A DNA stretch of 64,000 nt. Origin: Dyadobacter subterraneus. GTDB lineage: Bacteria; Bacteroidota; Bacteroidia; Cytophagales; Spirosomataceae. Shown here piece by piece: positions 35,853-43,747 of the stretch; the first letter of the stretch is position 1, and every line of letters begins with the position of its first letter. The notes under the pieces were generated by a model, which did no database searches, was not told where the DNA came from, and saw only the letters and a list, made by a program, of their open reading frames with translations. Location of the stretch: contig NZ_JACYGY010000001.1 of the NCBI RefSeq assembly GCF_015221875.1, forward strand, positions 1,178,001-1,242,000. The letters run 5' to 3'. The translations under genes and the position numbers were made by a program.

Positions 35853-38015
35853 TCAGGTAAGGCTATTTTTTTTAGTTATTGGGAGTGTAATTACAAATTC
35901 TGTTCCTTGGTCGACTTCTGATATTACTTCAATTGTGCCGTAATGTACTTCAATAATCTTAAAAACGATAGACAAACCTAAACCTGTACCTTCTCCAACA
36001 TCTTTGGTCGTGAAAAATGGGTCATAAATTTTAGCCTTTACTTCCGGGCTCATACCTGACCCATTATCTTTTATAGAAATTACAACATGCTCACTGTCTT
36101 TCAAAAAGGTTTTGACCCATATCGTTGGCTTCCGGTCTGTAAGATTTCCTTTCTGAACGGCATAAATTGAATTGGTAAGTATGTTCATAAAAACCTGGTT
36201 CATTTTACCGCCGTAACATTCTACATTAGGAATGCTTCCCAGATTTTTAACCAGTTCAAGATTTGTTCCCATCTGATAATTTAAAATTACCAGCGTGGAT
36301 TCAATTCCTTCATTTAAATTAACAAAGTTGAGGTCTGATTCATCTACTCTTGAGAACACTTTCAGGCCTTTCACAATTTCTACGGTTCGTCGCGCGCCGT
36401 CTTCCATGCCGGTAAGCAGCAGCCCGATTTCAGTTTTGATATAATCCAGATCCAGATCTTTTTTCAGCTTATCAATTTGATTCAGTTTAGTATGTATACC
36501 TTCGATGGAATCAATTTGTTGCATTTCATCAAACTCGGAAAGAATCTCCATTACGTCGTCAATATCACGTCTTAACGGACGAATATTGGAACTTACAAAA
36601 TTAATCGGGTTATTAATTTCATGAGCAATTCCGGCGGTAAGCTGTCCGAGAGATGCCATTTTTTCAGATTCAATCAATTGTGACTGAGCATCTTTCAGCT
36701 TGTTCAGTGTATCTTCCAGATCCAGATTGGTTTGCGTCAATTCTATTGTTCGTTCTGCAACTTTCTTTTCAAGTGAAATATTTTGTTCACGGATTATTTT
36801 TTCATTTTCCAGGGAGATCCTTAGAGCCTGCTCCTGGGAAAGCTCCCGCTCTTTTTTCAATATGTTAATTTTGTCGGCAAGTGCGAATGACAGCAGGATT
36901 ACTTCTATAATGGTCCCAACCTGCATGCTGTAATTTGTAAAATCATTATACGGCAGCATATTGAGGTTACGTATAATGTAAAGGATAAGTCCGACCAGAA
37001 ATACCAGCCAGGCAGTCAGGAAAAATTTTGCCGGTCTGTAATTTTCGAAAAATGAAAGTCTTGCCGCAATGATCAGCGTAACGATGGCTCCCGTAAGTGC
37101 CATGATATCAATAATGCGGAAGCTTATCAGATCAAAACCTAAAACTCTTGTCACCAATGCCAATCCATAACCAAAACTTACAATGGTAAGCATGTGATGC
37201 AGAATAGGCGATTTGACGCTCGTGTGCAGGAAATTTTTGATAAATAAAATCGTAAAAATCCCGGCGAGGGCAGGAAACATCACATAAGCCAGATTATTAA
37301 AAGCTGGTGTGTCCGGCCAAAGATATTTGTAAGTATAACCCGTTAGCGTAAGTTGTGTTAAACCGATAAATAAGATATACAGCACATAGTACAGATAACT
37401 TTGTTCTTTTACCGAGAAATAAATAAAGAGGTTATACAAAATCATCACCAGCAGAATTCCGATCTGAATGCCAGCCAGGATTTCTTTAATCAGAGAATCG
37501 TGGTAAAAATCTTTTGGTGAATTGATGATAAGAGGAAGGATCAGCTGTTCAGAAGCCAGAACTTTCAGGAAAAAAGTTTTAGCTTGTCCCGGCGGTACTT
37601 TTAATTCAAAAACGAGATTTGGATCATTGACTTTTCGTAGTCTGAAGGGTAAGTTTTCAGAATTACTCTGCAGCAGCTTGCTGGTTTCACCGGAATATAA
37701 CTGGCAGAGGTCAATCATCGGAGATGCCAGTTCCAGCAAAATATTTTCTTCTTTTGTATGATTTTTAATTTTCAGTTTGATCCAGAAAGCAGACTTGCTT
37801 AAACCGAAATTTGGCGTTTCTGCATAGCTTCTGACAAACTGGGAAGAGTCCAGCTCCGACAATGTTTTCTTGTTGCTTTCGTCCTCATAAATCTCAATGA
37901 ATTTTCCAGCCACTGTCTTTTTTCCATAATAGTCTATGTCTTCTCCATGGCTCTTTGCAAATGGAAATAGTATAGTTAAGAAAAGTAGTATTCTTATGGC
38001 TTTCATTATGGACAA
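35853..38015 (-). CDS. 7TM-DISM membrane sensor histidine kinase
   Basis: 720 aa. Signal peptide to about residue 24; extracytoplasmic DISMED2-like beta domain (about 28-165); seven membrane helices (about 178-385); a coiled coil (about 386-450); HisKA with His465 (MASLGQLTAGIAHEINNPINFVSSNI); ATPase with MNILTNSIYAV, IKDNGSGM and GEGTGLGLSIVFKI. The extracellular domain of this class is thought to bind small ligands such as carbohydrates or related molecules; the ligand is unknown here. It lies 42 bp after the acyltransferase-like gene, at the centre of a five-gene same-strand run. Confidence 0.94.
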   Translation of the reverse strand: MSIMKAIRILLFLTILFPFAKSHGEDIDYYGKKTVAGKFIEIYEDESNKKTLSELDSSQFVRSYAETPNFGLSKSAFWIKLKIKNHTKEENILLELASPMIDLCQLYSGETSKLLQSNSENLPFRLRKVNDPNLVFELKVPPGQAKTFFLKVLASEQLILPLIINSPKDFYHDSLIKEILAGIQIGILLVMILYNLFIYFSVKEQSYLYYVLYILFIGLTQLTLTGYTYKYLWPDTPAFNNLAYVMFPALAGIFTILFIKNFLHTSVKSPILHHMLTIVSFGYGLALVTRVLGFDLISFRIIDIMALTGAIVTLIIAARLSFFENYRPAKFFLTAWLVFLVGLILYIIRNLNMLPYNDFTNYSMQVGTIIEVILLSFALADKINILKKERELSQEQALRISLENEKIIREQNISLEKKVAERTIELTQTNLDLEDTLNKLKDAQSQLIESEKMASLGQLTAGIAHEINNPINFVSSNIRPLRRDIDDVMEILSEFDEMQQIDSIEGIHTKLNQIDKLKKDLDLDYIKTEIGLLLTGMEDGARRTVEIVKGLKVFSRVDESDLNFVNLNEGIESTLVILNYQMGTNLELVKNLGSIPNVECYGGKMNQVFMNILTNSIYAVQKGNLTDRKPTIWVKTFLKDSEHVVISIKDNGSGMSPEVKAKIYDPFFTTKDVGEGTGLGLSIVFKIIEVHYGTIEVISEVDQGTEFVITLPITKKNSLT

Positions 38016-38057
38016 TTATTTTTTTGACAAAGAACTGAAAATTATCACTTTCCTTTT

Positions 38058-38765
38058 TTAAATATTAATATAAAGCGGATTGATTTTTGTCTCATAAAAA
38101 ATATTCATCTCGCCTTTTGGTCCTGTTTCAAGTGTATGTTGAAGAGGATTTAAACGCAAATCCATAATTCTGTCGCGCTCTTCCGCATTTGCAAAAGGGA
38201 GATTATCAAGATCTTTGATCAACAGTGCCGTTGCAATAAGGCCTTCTTTGGGGTAATAAAATGTGCCGTTTTTGCCCAGATCACGTACAATTTCAAAGCC
38301 CACCCGTGTACAATTTCTGAGCGTGGCCGGAGAGCAGAGTGCCATCAGGTAATTTACACCGATCTGAGTGGAAATTGCAACACCAATCCTCCCCAGAAAT
38401 ATACTTCCAATGCCATAACCTGCCACTTCTTTTGAATTGAACAGACCGCAAAATTCTGCAATTTTTATGTCTCCCAAATTGTCGACATAGGAATAAATGG
38501 AATCGTCAATTTTGGCGATTGCATCTTCCATCGGCATCTTTAAATTTGCCGAGCGAACTTGTATTCTGCCTCCGCCGTATATTTTCTCCCCGTCCTCTGA
38601 TTCCACAATAATCATGTAAGTATTGGGATCATGCAGCCAGGTGTGGTTCGCGGATGTTACTTGTTTTACTCCGTAAGATTCGAGTACTTTTCTATGTCCG
38701 TCAATATATCTGAGGTTATTTTCAATATCTTCGGGTGCACTGTATGCTCTGATTCTGGCTATCAT
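38058..38765 (-). CDS. GNAT-fold N-acyltransferase-like protein
   Basis: 235 aa. A GNAT-type acetyl/acyl-CoA binding region is visible around residues 100-160 (IAEFCGLFNSKEVAGYGIGSIFLGRIGVAISTQIGVNYLMALCSPATLRNCTRVGFEIV), preceded by IYGGGRIQVRS. The layout (N-terminal strands, motif A, then FYYPKEGLIATALLI) is reminiscent of N-acyl amino acid or acyl-homoserine-lactone synthases as well as of ordinary acetyltransferases. Its start overlaps the stop of the ThiF/nitroreductase gene by four bases (ATGA), so the two are translationally coupled. Substrate unknown. Confidence 0.65.
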   Translation of the reverse strand: MIARIRAYSAPEDIENNLRYIDGHRKVLESYGVKQVTSANHTWLHDPNTYMIIVESEDGEKIYGGGRIQVRSANLKMPMEDAIAKIDDSIYSYVDNLGDIKIAEFCGLFNSKEVAGYGIGSIFLGRIGVAISTQIGVNYLMALCSPATLRNCTRVGFEIVRDLGKNGTFYYPKEGLIATALLIKDLDNLPFANAEERDRIMDLRLNPLQHTLETGPKGEMNIFYETKINPLYINI

Positions 38766-41050
38766 TTGTTCGTCATGTCACCTGCAAAAAACGTATCGTG
38801 TAAGGGTAATCTCAATGATTTGATGGCGGGCTTTTCAGCTTTTGCTATTTTGAATAAAAACACTTCCGCCATATCATCTTCCAGTGGCACCAGTTTTATA
38901 AATTTCTGGCGAAGGTCAAGAAGCTTTGCACTTTCCCCTTCATCTACACCGGAATTCTGGCCATGCAATACCCGCGGAAACAGATAAAATGGAGAAATCA
39001 GCGGGTGAACTGCATAACCCAGAAGCTCAGCTTTTAGCCAGAGACGTTCCAAAGAAACCCCGCCTTTAAAGAAGTTTTCGGCGCTGTATTTGGGAAGCGT
39101 GATAATACCCAGTGCAGAAGCCGATTCAATCAATTTTCTGCTCACATCTATCAAGGCATTTCCGCCATCAATTTCTTTCAAAACTCTGGCAATTTTGTGG
39201 TCCCTGATTAGCGACATCGCTGCCAGTTGCGCAGGACTCATACCAAGCGTTTGTACGTCAATTCCATCAGCAGATTTCTCGGCCTCTTCTTTTGTCCATT
39301 TCATTTCCCTGAACACAAAGTCTTTATGGCCATCTTCATTCAGCAGTCTTATCCGGTCGCAGCCTCCTATGATTTCAGCAACCTGGCGCATTTGCTCCTT
39401 GTCCTGAATCATTAGTAATTCTGCACCTTCAATGCTTTGCGCCGCCTCTGTCAATAATTCAAGTTCCGATTCCGGAATTTCGACAGCCTGTGAAGGGTTA
39501 CGGTTGGTAGTGCGTTCATAAATCACACGTACCGATTCAGGAGAAAAAACTTTTTCAAATCCGGCTTGTTCTGTCTGACTAAATTCAATAATGGCAACAA
39601 GCGGAGAAGAACTGCCGAGGGGAAATAAATTTTTCTTGATAAAAAGTCCGGCTTCGTTACTTTTTAAAACCAGGTTTTCAAATGCAGCCCCGAAGGAAAG
39701 GTTAGAGGCAATGTTATCAAAGTTTCCAAAGGAATAAGCCCTATGCTCATCATGGAACAGAAATAATTTTCCGTTTTGATAAAGCCATTTCCAGGGTTGA
39801 TCATTTCCTGTGGAAGGAGCCTGGCAGGCGGCCTTTACAAGGTGCTCAACCGTCGCAACATCAGGGATATACGTAACGGGATGGTCGTTAAACCGGGAGG
39901 CTGTTTCTTTTGCAGTATTTAAGTCAAATGGCGCAAACGGATTGTTAAAGGTAGGATTATCATTAACATTTTTGTTGCTGATCAATCCCTCCGAATCCAC
40001 ATAATAACGGCCTGAGTCATGGAATTGATTGAGAAGAATCCGGCGAACGACGTCCGTAGTGACACCGGCACCAAGTGTTACAGCGCTCGCAAGCTGAGGC
40101 CAGGTTCCGATTGATTGTCCAACTTCAAGCAGTGATACCTTTCCACGAAGCGAGCTGTTTTTCGCATCTACAATTCTGATTATTAAAGGTACTTTTTCTT
40201 CGTTGGTAAGATTTTTAAGTTTGGAAGGATCGATATTTCCAATGAGGCCGTGGAAAATCGGACGGTCAGGTTCAAGGTCGAATCTTTCTACATCCAGCAT
40301 TCCTTTATCGCTTGTTTCCATCACGACCGGAATACCCAGTTTTTTTGCTTCATTTCTGCATAACAACTTGATATCAAGCTCATCACATTCTTCAACGAGC
40401 AGGTCAAGATTTCCATTCTCGGTAAGAAAACCTGAAATATTTTGTTCTGTAATTCCGTCCAGATAACATTCTACTTTGATGAACGGGTCGATTTCTGCAA
40501 TTTCTCTTGCGGTAATAATCGCTTTATTAATTCCGATATTGTGCAAACCGGTTTTAATACGATTCATGTTGCTCAATTCCAGCGTATCAAAATCGGCCAG
40601 TTTGATATGTCCGCAAATACGTTCGGTAGCCAGTGTTAACGCAACTGCATTTCCGACAGATAATCCTACAACGCCTATTTTTTTATTAAACAGTGAATTC
40701 TGTTCTCCGGTAGTTATTTTGTGTTTGTTTCGGCTTGTTCTTACTTCGACAAACTCGTCTTTGTCAAGAATATGAAGAATTCTTTTCGCCCAGGGGTAGT
40801 AAACCCAAACTCCTTCTTCGTCCGGAACTTTATCTTTTATCCAGTCTTCGAATAACCTTTGGCAGTCAGCGGCGTTTAGTCTTTTTTGTGGACTTCTTAT
40901 TTTGAAAAGCTCGCCTTTTTGAGATTGAAATAAATTAAGAATTGTAATATCATAAGCAGAAGCAATCTCGTCAAATTTTTCCCTGTCGGCAGTCTGGCTC
41001 AATTTAAAAATAACAGGCAAAAAAATTTGATCGAACTCTATTTTATCCAT
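38762..41050 (-). CDS. ThiF-like adenylation domain fused to nitroreductase domain (Rv1355c family)
   Basis: 762 aa. Residues of about 100-360 are an E1/ThiF Rossmann domain: KKIGVVGLSVGNAVALTLA (nucleotide loop), DFDTLELSNMNR, ECDELDIKLLCRNEAKKLGIPVVMETSDKG and an ASAVTLGAGVTTDVVRR helix. No CxxC zinc pair is seen. Residues of about 395-720 are an FMN nitroreductase-like domain: EHLVKAACQAPSTGNDQPWKWLYQNGKLFLFHD and LGIITLPKYSAENFFKGGVSLERLWLKAELLGYAVHP. The fusion is known as the Rv1355c family, whose reaction is not established to my knowledge. The pairing recalls the E1-like and dehydrogenase enzymes of azole peptide synthesis. Confidence 0.85.
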   Translation of the reverse strand: MDKIEFDQIFLPVIFKLSQTADREKFDEIASAYDITILNLFQSQKGELFKIRSPQKRLNAADCQRLFEDWIKDKVPDEEGVWVYYPWAKRILHILDKDEFVEVRTSRNKHKITTGEQNSLFNKKIGVVGLSVGNAVALTLATERICGHIKLADFDTLELSNMNRIKTGLHNIGINKAIITAREIAEIDPFIKVECYLDGITEQNISGFLTENGNLDLLVEECDELDIKLLCRNEAKKLGIPVVMETSDKGMLDVERFDLEPDRPIFHGLIGNIDPSKLKNLTNEEKVPLIIRIVDAKNSSLRGKVSLLEVGQSIGTWPQLASAVTLGAGVTTDVVRRILLNQFHDSGRYYVDSEGLISNKNVNDNPTFNNPFAPFDLNTAKETASRFNDHPVTYIPDVATVEHLVKAACQAPSTGNDQPWKWLYQNGKLFLFHDEHRAYSFGNFDNIASNLSFGAAFENLVLKSNEAGLFIKKNLFPLGSSSPLVAIIEFSQTEQAGFEKVFSPESVRVIYERTTNRNPSQAVEIPESELELLTEAAQSIEGAELLMIQDKEQMRQVAEIIGGCDRIRLLNEDGHKDFVFREMKWTKEEAEKSADGIDVQTLGMSPAQLAAMSLIRDHKIARVLKEIDGGNALIDVSRKLIESASALGIITLPKYSAENFFKGGVSLERLWLKAELLGYAVHPLISPFYLFPRVLHGQNSGVDEGESAKLLDLRQKFIKLVPLEDDMAEVFLFKIAKAEKPAIKSLRLPLHDTFFAGDMTNK

Positions 41051-41422
41051 TTTTCCTGGCGTTGAGTGTTATTATTATCTGGATTTCCCCAGGTTTTGGT
41101 TCAATTTTACAATCTAAACATAATTTTACAAGAACAATAATAAATGCTGTTACTTATCTTAATTGATAACGCGCATGGCATTTGTTTAGAGGAGATTGGT
41201 TTACAAAATTAAGCAAATGAAATTCAATTTTTTTTCAAATCGTTAATTTCGAAGTAAACTATCTTATTGTTTTTAGAATATGATAAAATTATGTTCAAAC
41301 ATATATATTTGCACGGACAGAATAAAATTGCAGTCCAAATATTTATTACCTTTTTTGAAATAAATCTAGTATTTTTAGAAACATGAATTTATAAGATTAG
41401 TTCAGAGTTTACAATCAATGAA
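41051..41422. other. 372-bp divergent promoter region of the signalling island
   Basis: No gene seen. A plus-strand box TATATTTG, followed by C, at 41304-41311 fits TAnnTTTG and would give the receiver gene a leader of about 110 nt. A minus-strand box CAAAATTA (complement TAATTTTG) at 41204-41211 could serve the ThiF/nitroreductase operon. No well spaced -33 elements were found for either. Confidence 0.45.
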
Positions 41423-41890
41423 ATGGAAAGCCCCGAGAAAATAAGTATCCTCTATGTGGATGATGAATTAAACAATTTAAATTCTTTTAAAGCAGCCTTC
41501 AGAAGAGATTTTAACGTCCTTACGGTAACTTCCGGCAAGGAAGGACTGGAAGTTTTAAAATCCAATAAGGTCCACGTAATTATCACCGATCAAAGAATGC
41601 CTGAAATGACCGGTGTCGATTTTTTAATTGAAGTTTTGAAAGAGTATACCGACCCAATCCGTATACTATTGACCGGATATTCAGACATTAACGCTGTTAT
41701 TGATGCTGTAAATAAGGGGCATATTTACTACTATCTGAACAAACCCTGGGACGAGCAGCAGCTACGCATTATTATCAAAAATGCGTATGAAATTTTTAGT
41801 CTGAGAGAGAAAAACAGGGAGTTGCTGGAGAAGCTTATCGACGCAAACAATCAGCTTGAATTTTTGCTGAGACAAAAACTCATATCCTGA
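41423..41890 (+). CDS. Response regulator with receiver domain and short coiled-coil tail
   Basis: 155 aa. Receiver at about 5-125: Asp pocket at residues 13-14, Asp56 in VIITDQRMPEMTGVDFL, RILLTGYSDINAVIDAVNKGHIYYYLNKPWDE. A helical tail (about 125-155) follows and no output domain. Its receiver is very like that of the receiver-kinase at 34757-35848 (DQRMPxMTG, NKGxxxxxxxKPWD). It is divergent from, and likely part of, the same signalling island. Confidence 0.92.
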   Translation: MESPEKISILYVDDELNNLNSFKAAFRRDFNVLTVTSGKEGLEVLKSNKVHVIITDQRMPEMTGVDFLIEVLKEYTDPIRILLTGYSDINAVIDAVNKGHIYYYLNKPWDEQQLRIIIKNAYEIFSLREKNRELLEKLIDANNQLEFLLRQKLIS

Positions 41891-41909
41891 TGTACAGATT
41901 CAGGAATGT

Positions 41910-42083
41910 TTAATAGGATTTTCTTCTGAAACTGATACCTTTTCTTAATAAGGGTGTCAGTTTTATTTCTTTTAAAGCGTAGCCCAAAACGTAATAGAAT
42001 GTTGTGAAAATCAGGGCCGAAAGGATTACAGCAGCGAGAAATAGATTCCCAAGCACCTGTATAAATGTGATTAACTCTGTCAT
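41910..42083 (-). CDS. Small single-pass membrane protein (57 aa)
   Basis: Intact frame from ATG 42083 to TAA 41910. The product has one strong hydrophobic helix (about residues 9-35, VLGNLFLAAVILSALIFTTF) and a basic tail (LRKGISFRRKSY), suggesting an N-out or positively anchored inner-membrane peptide. Convergent with the receiver gene, 19 bp away. Family not recognised. Confidence 0.55.
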   Translation of the reverse strand: MTELITFIQVLGNLFLAAVILSALIFTTFYYVLGYALKEIKLTPLLRKGISFRRKSY

Positions 42084-42271
42084 GATGTTTGTTGATGAAG
42101 TATAATTATTCTGTTTTTCAGCAATAAAAGAAAAAACTGTACCTGTGGTTTTCGGGCATAGTATTCCCCATCAATCTAGTCCTCAGGGGCTTGTAAGGCT
42201 GGTATCTTTTTTGTTAGTGGTTAATAAGTCTACAATCAAAGTAGAAATTCATCAACTTAACGGATCCAACC

Positions 42272-42466
42272 ATGAACAAGATAATCGCAATATTTTTGAT
42301 TAATTCGCTGATCGCTGTGACATTACTTACCTCATGCAGCCGTCAGATGGAGCAGAAAAATAAGAAGATACAAACGACAGAAAATAAAACAGAAGGATAT
42401 TTGTATTATCAGAATGACCAAAGTTCAAAAGGTGATTCTACGATAAAAAAGAATGTAAATAATTAA
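42272..42466 (+). CDS. Small lipoprotein (64 aa)
   Basis: A lipoprotein signal peptide with lipobox LLTSC (Cys22) is followed by a short, hydrophilic, Lys/Asn/Thr-rich tail of about 42 residues with no fold signature. Exported small lipoproteins of this kind are common in Bacteroidota; function unknown. It is followed by a strong terminator. Confidence 0.65.
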   Translation: MNKIIAIFLINSLIAVTLLTSCSRQMEQKNKKIQTTENKTEGYLYYQNDQSSKGDSTIKKNVNN

Positions 42467-42469
42467 TGA

Positions 42470-42496
42470 AATCCTGTCCGCAAAACGGACAGGATT
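42470..42496. terminator. Bidirectional terminator
   Basis: AATCCTGTCCG (42470-42480), loop CAAAA, CGGACAGGATT (42486-42496): a perfect 11-bp stem between the convergent lipoprotein and old yellow enzyme genes. Confidence 0.85.
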
Positions 42497-42503
42497 TATA
42501 ATT

Positions 42504-43568
42504 TTAAGGCTTCGCCCGTTCATATTGTACCGGCCAAGCGGTATGGTCGTGCACTTCTTTTGCAGCCAGCAAAGGGAAATAAGGATTGCGTAATATTTCT
42601 CTTGCCATCAGAATCATATCGGCGTCGCCATTGACAAGAATTGTTTCAGCCTGAACAGAATCTGTGATCATGCCCACTGTTCCGGTCAGAATACCAGTTT
42701 GTTTTTTAATAGCAGAAGCAAAAGGAAGTTGATAAGCCGGTCCGACAGGTATTTTGACAGGCGCAACAAGCCCACCTGTTGAAACATCGATAAGGTCGAT
42801 TCCTTTTTCCTTTAAAATGGCCGCAAGTTTAATTGAATCATCAAGATTCCAACCCCCGTCGGCCCAATCCGTTGCGGAAATTCTCGTAAAGAGAGGCAAA
42901 TTATCCGGCCATTCAGATTTTATTGCTTCAATGATTAACAAAAGCAAACGGATACGGTTTTCAAAACTTCCACCAAATTCATCCGTACGCTTATTGCTCA
43001 GCGGAGATAAAAACTGGTGTACCAGATAACCATGCGCTGCATGGATTTCTATCACCTCAAATCCGGCTGCCAAAGCGCGCCTGGCAGCGATTGCAAAGTC
43101 GGAGACTACCTTATCAATTCCTTGCTGATCCAGCTCTTCAGGCATCGGGTAATTGTCTGCAAAAGCGATAGGGGATGCAGAAAAGGTAGTCCAGCCGCCA
43201 TCTTCAATATCCACTTTGTCTTTTCCTTTCCAGGGCACTGAAGTACTTGCTTTTCTGCCTGCATGCGCAAGTTGTATACCGGCTACGCAATTTTGCGCTT
43301 TGAGAAAAGATGTAATCTGTTGCAGTTTTTCAATGTGCTCATCCTTCCAGATTCCGAGATCTTCGGGAGAAATCCGGCCTTCCGGCGATACAGCCGCGGC
43401 TTCTGTAATAGTAAGTGAAGCACCGCCAACTGCACGGCTTCCGAGATGCACCAGATGCCAGTCGCTGGCAAATCCATCCACGGACGAATACTGGCACATT
43501 GGTGAAACAATAATCCTGTTCTTAAATTTTATGCTCTTAATTTCAAGAGGAGAAAAAAGCTTTGACAT
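42504..43568 (-). CDS. NADPH:flavin oxidoreductase, old yellow enzyme family (YqjM/NamA-like)
   Basis: 354 aa. FMN-binding TIM barrel beginning LFSPLEIKSIKFKNRIIVSPMCQYSS with the YqjM-type Cys, then WHLVHLGSRAVGGASLTITEAAAV, the substrate-binding pair in GFEVIEIHAAHGYLVHQFLSPLSNKRTDEFGGSFENR, and C-terminal GDADMILMAREILRNPYFPL. Reduces activated C=C bonds of enones, or nitro compounds, with NAD(P)H. Monocistronic by appearance, divergent from the beta-helix gene. Confidence 0.94.
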   Translation of the reverse strand: MSKLFSPLEIKSIKFKNRIIVSPMCQYSSVDGFASDWHLVHLGSRAVGGASLTITEAAAVSPEGRISPEDLGIWKDEHIEKLQQITSFLKAQNCVAGIQLAHAGRKASTSVPWKGKDKVDIEDGGWTTFSASPIAFADNYPMPEELDQQGIDKVVSDFAIAARRALAAGFEVIEIHAAHGYLVHQFLSPLSNKRTDEFGGSFENRIRLLLLIIEAIKSEWPDNLPLFTRISATDWADGGWNLDDSIKLAAILKEKGIDLIDVSTGGLVAPVKIPVGPAYQLPFASAIKKQTGILTGTVGMITDSVQAETILVNGDADMILMAREILRNPYFPLLAAKEVHDHTAWPVQYERAKP

Positions 43569-43747
43569 ATATTTTTAAAAAGTTGATAAATAAAGTCTGG
43601 TGTTCGTTATATGATTATCCGGATCATAAATTTTCAGGCCAACCAGAAGAATAAAGTATTTAAAGTTGCAGAAACGATTCAGTAAGTTGAATTTTACATC
43701 CCGGATATGAATTTCCTAACACAGTTTCAGAGTAAAAAAGTCAGTTT

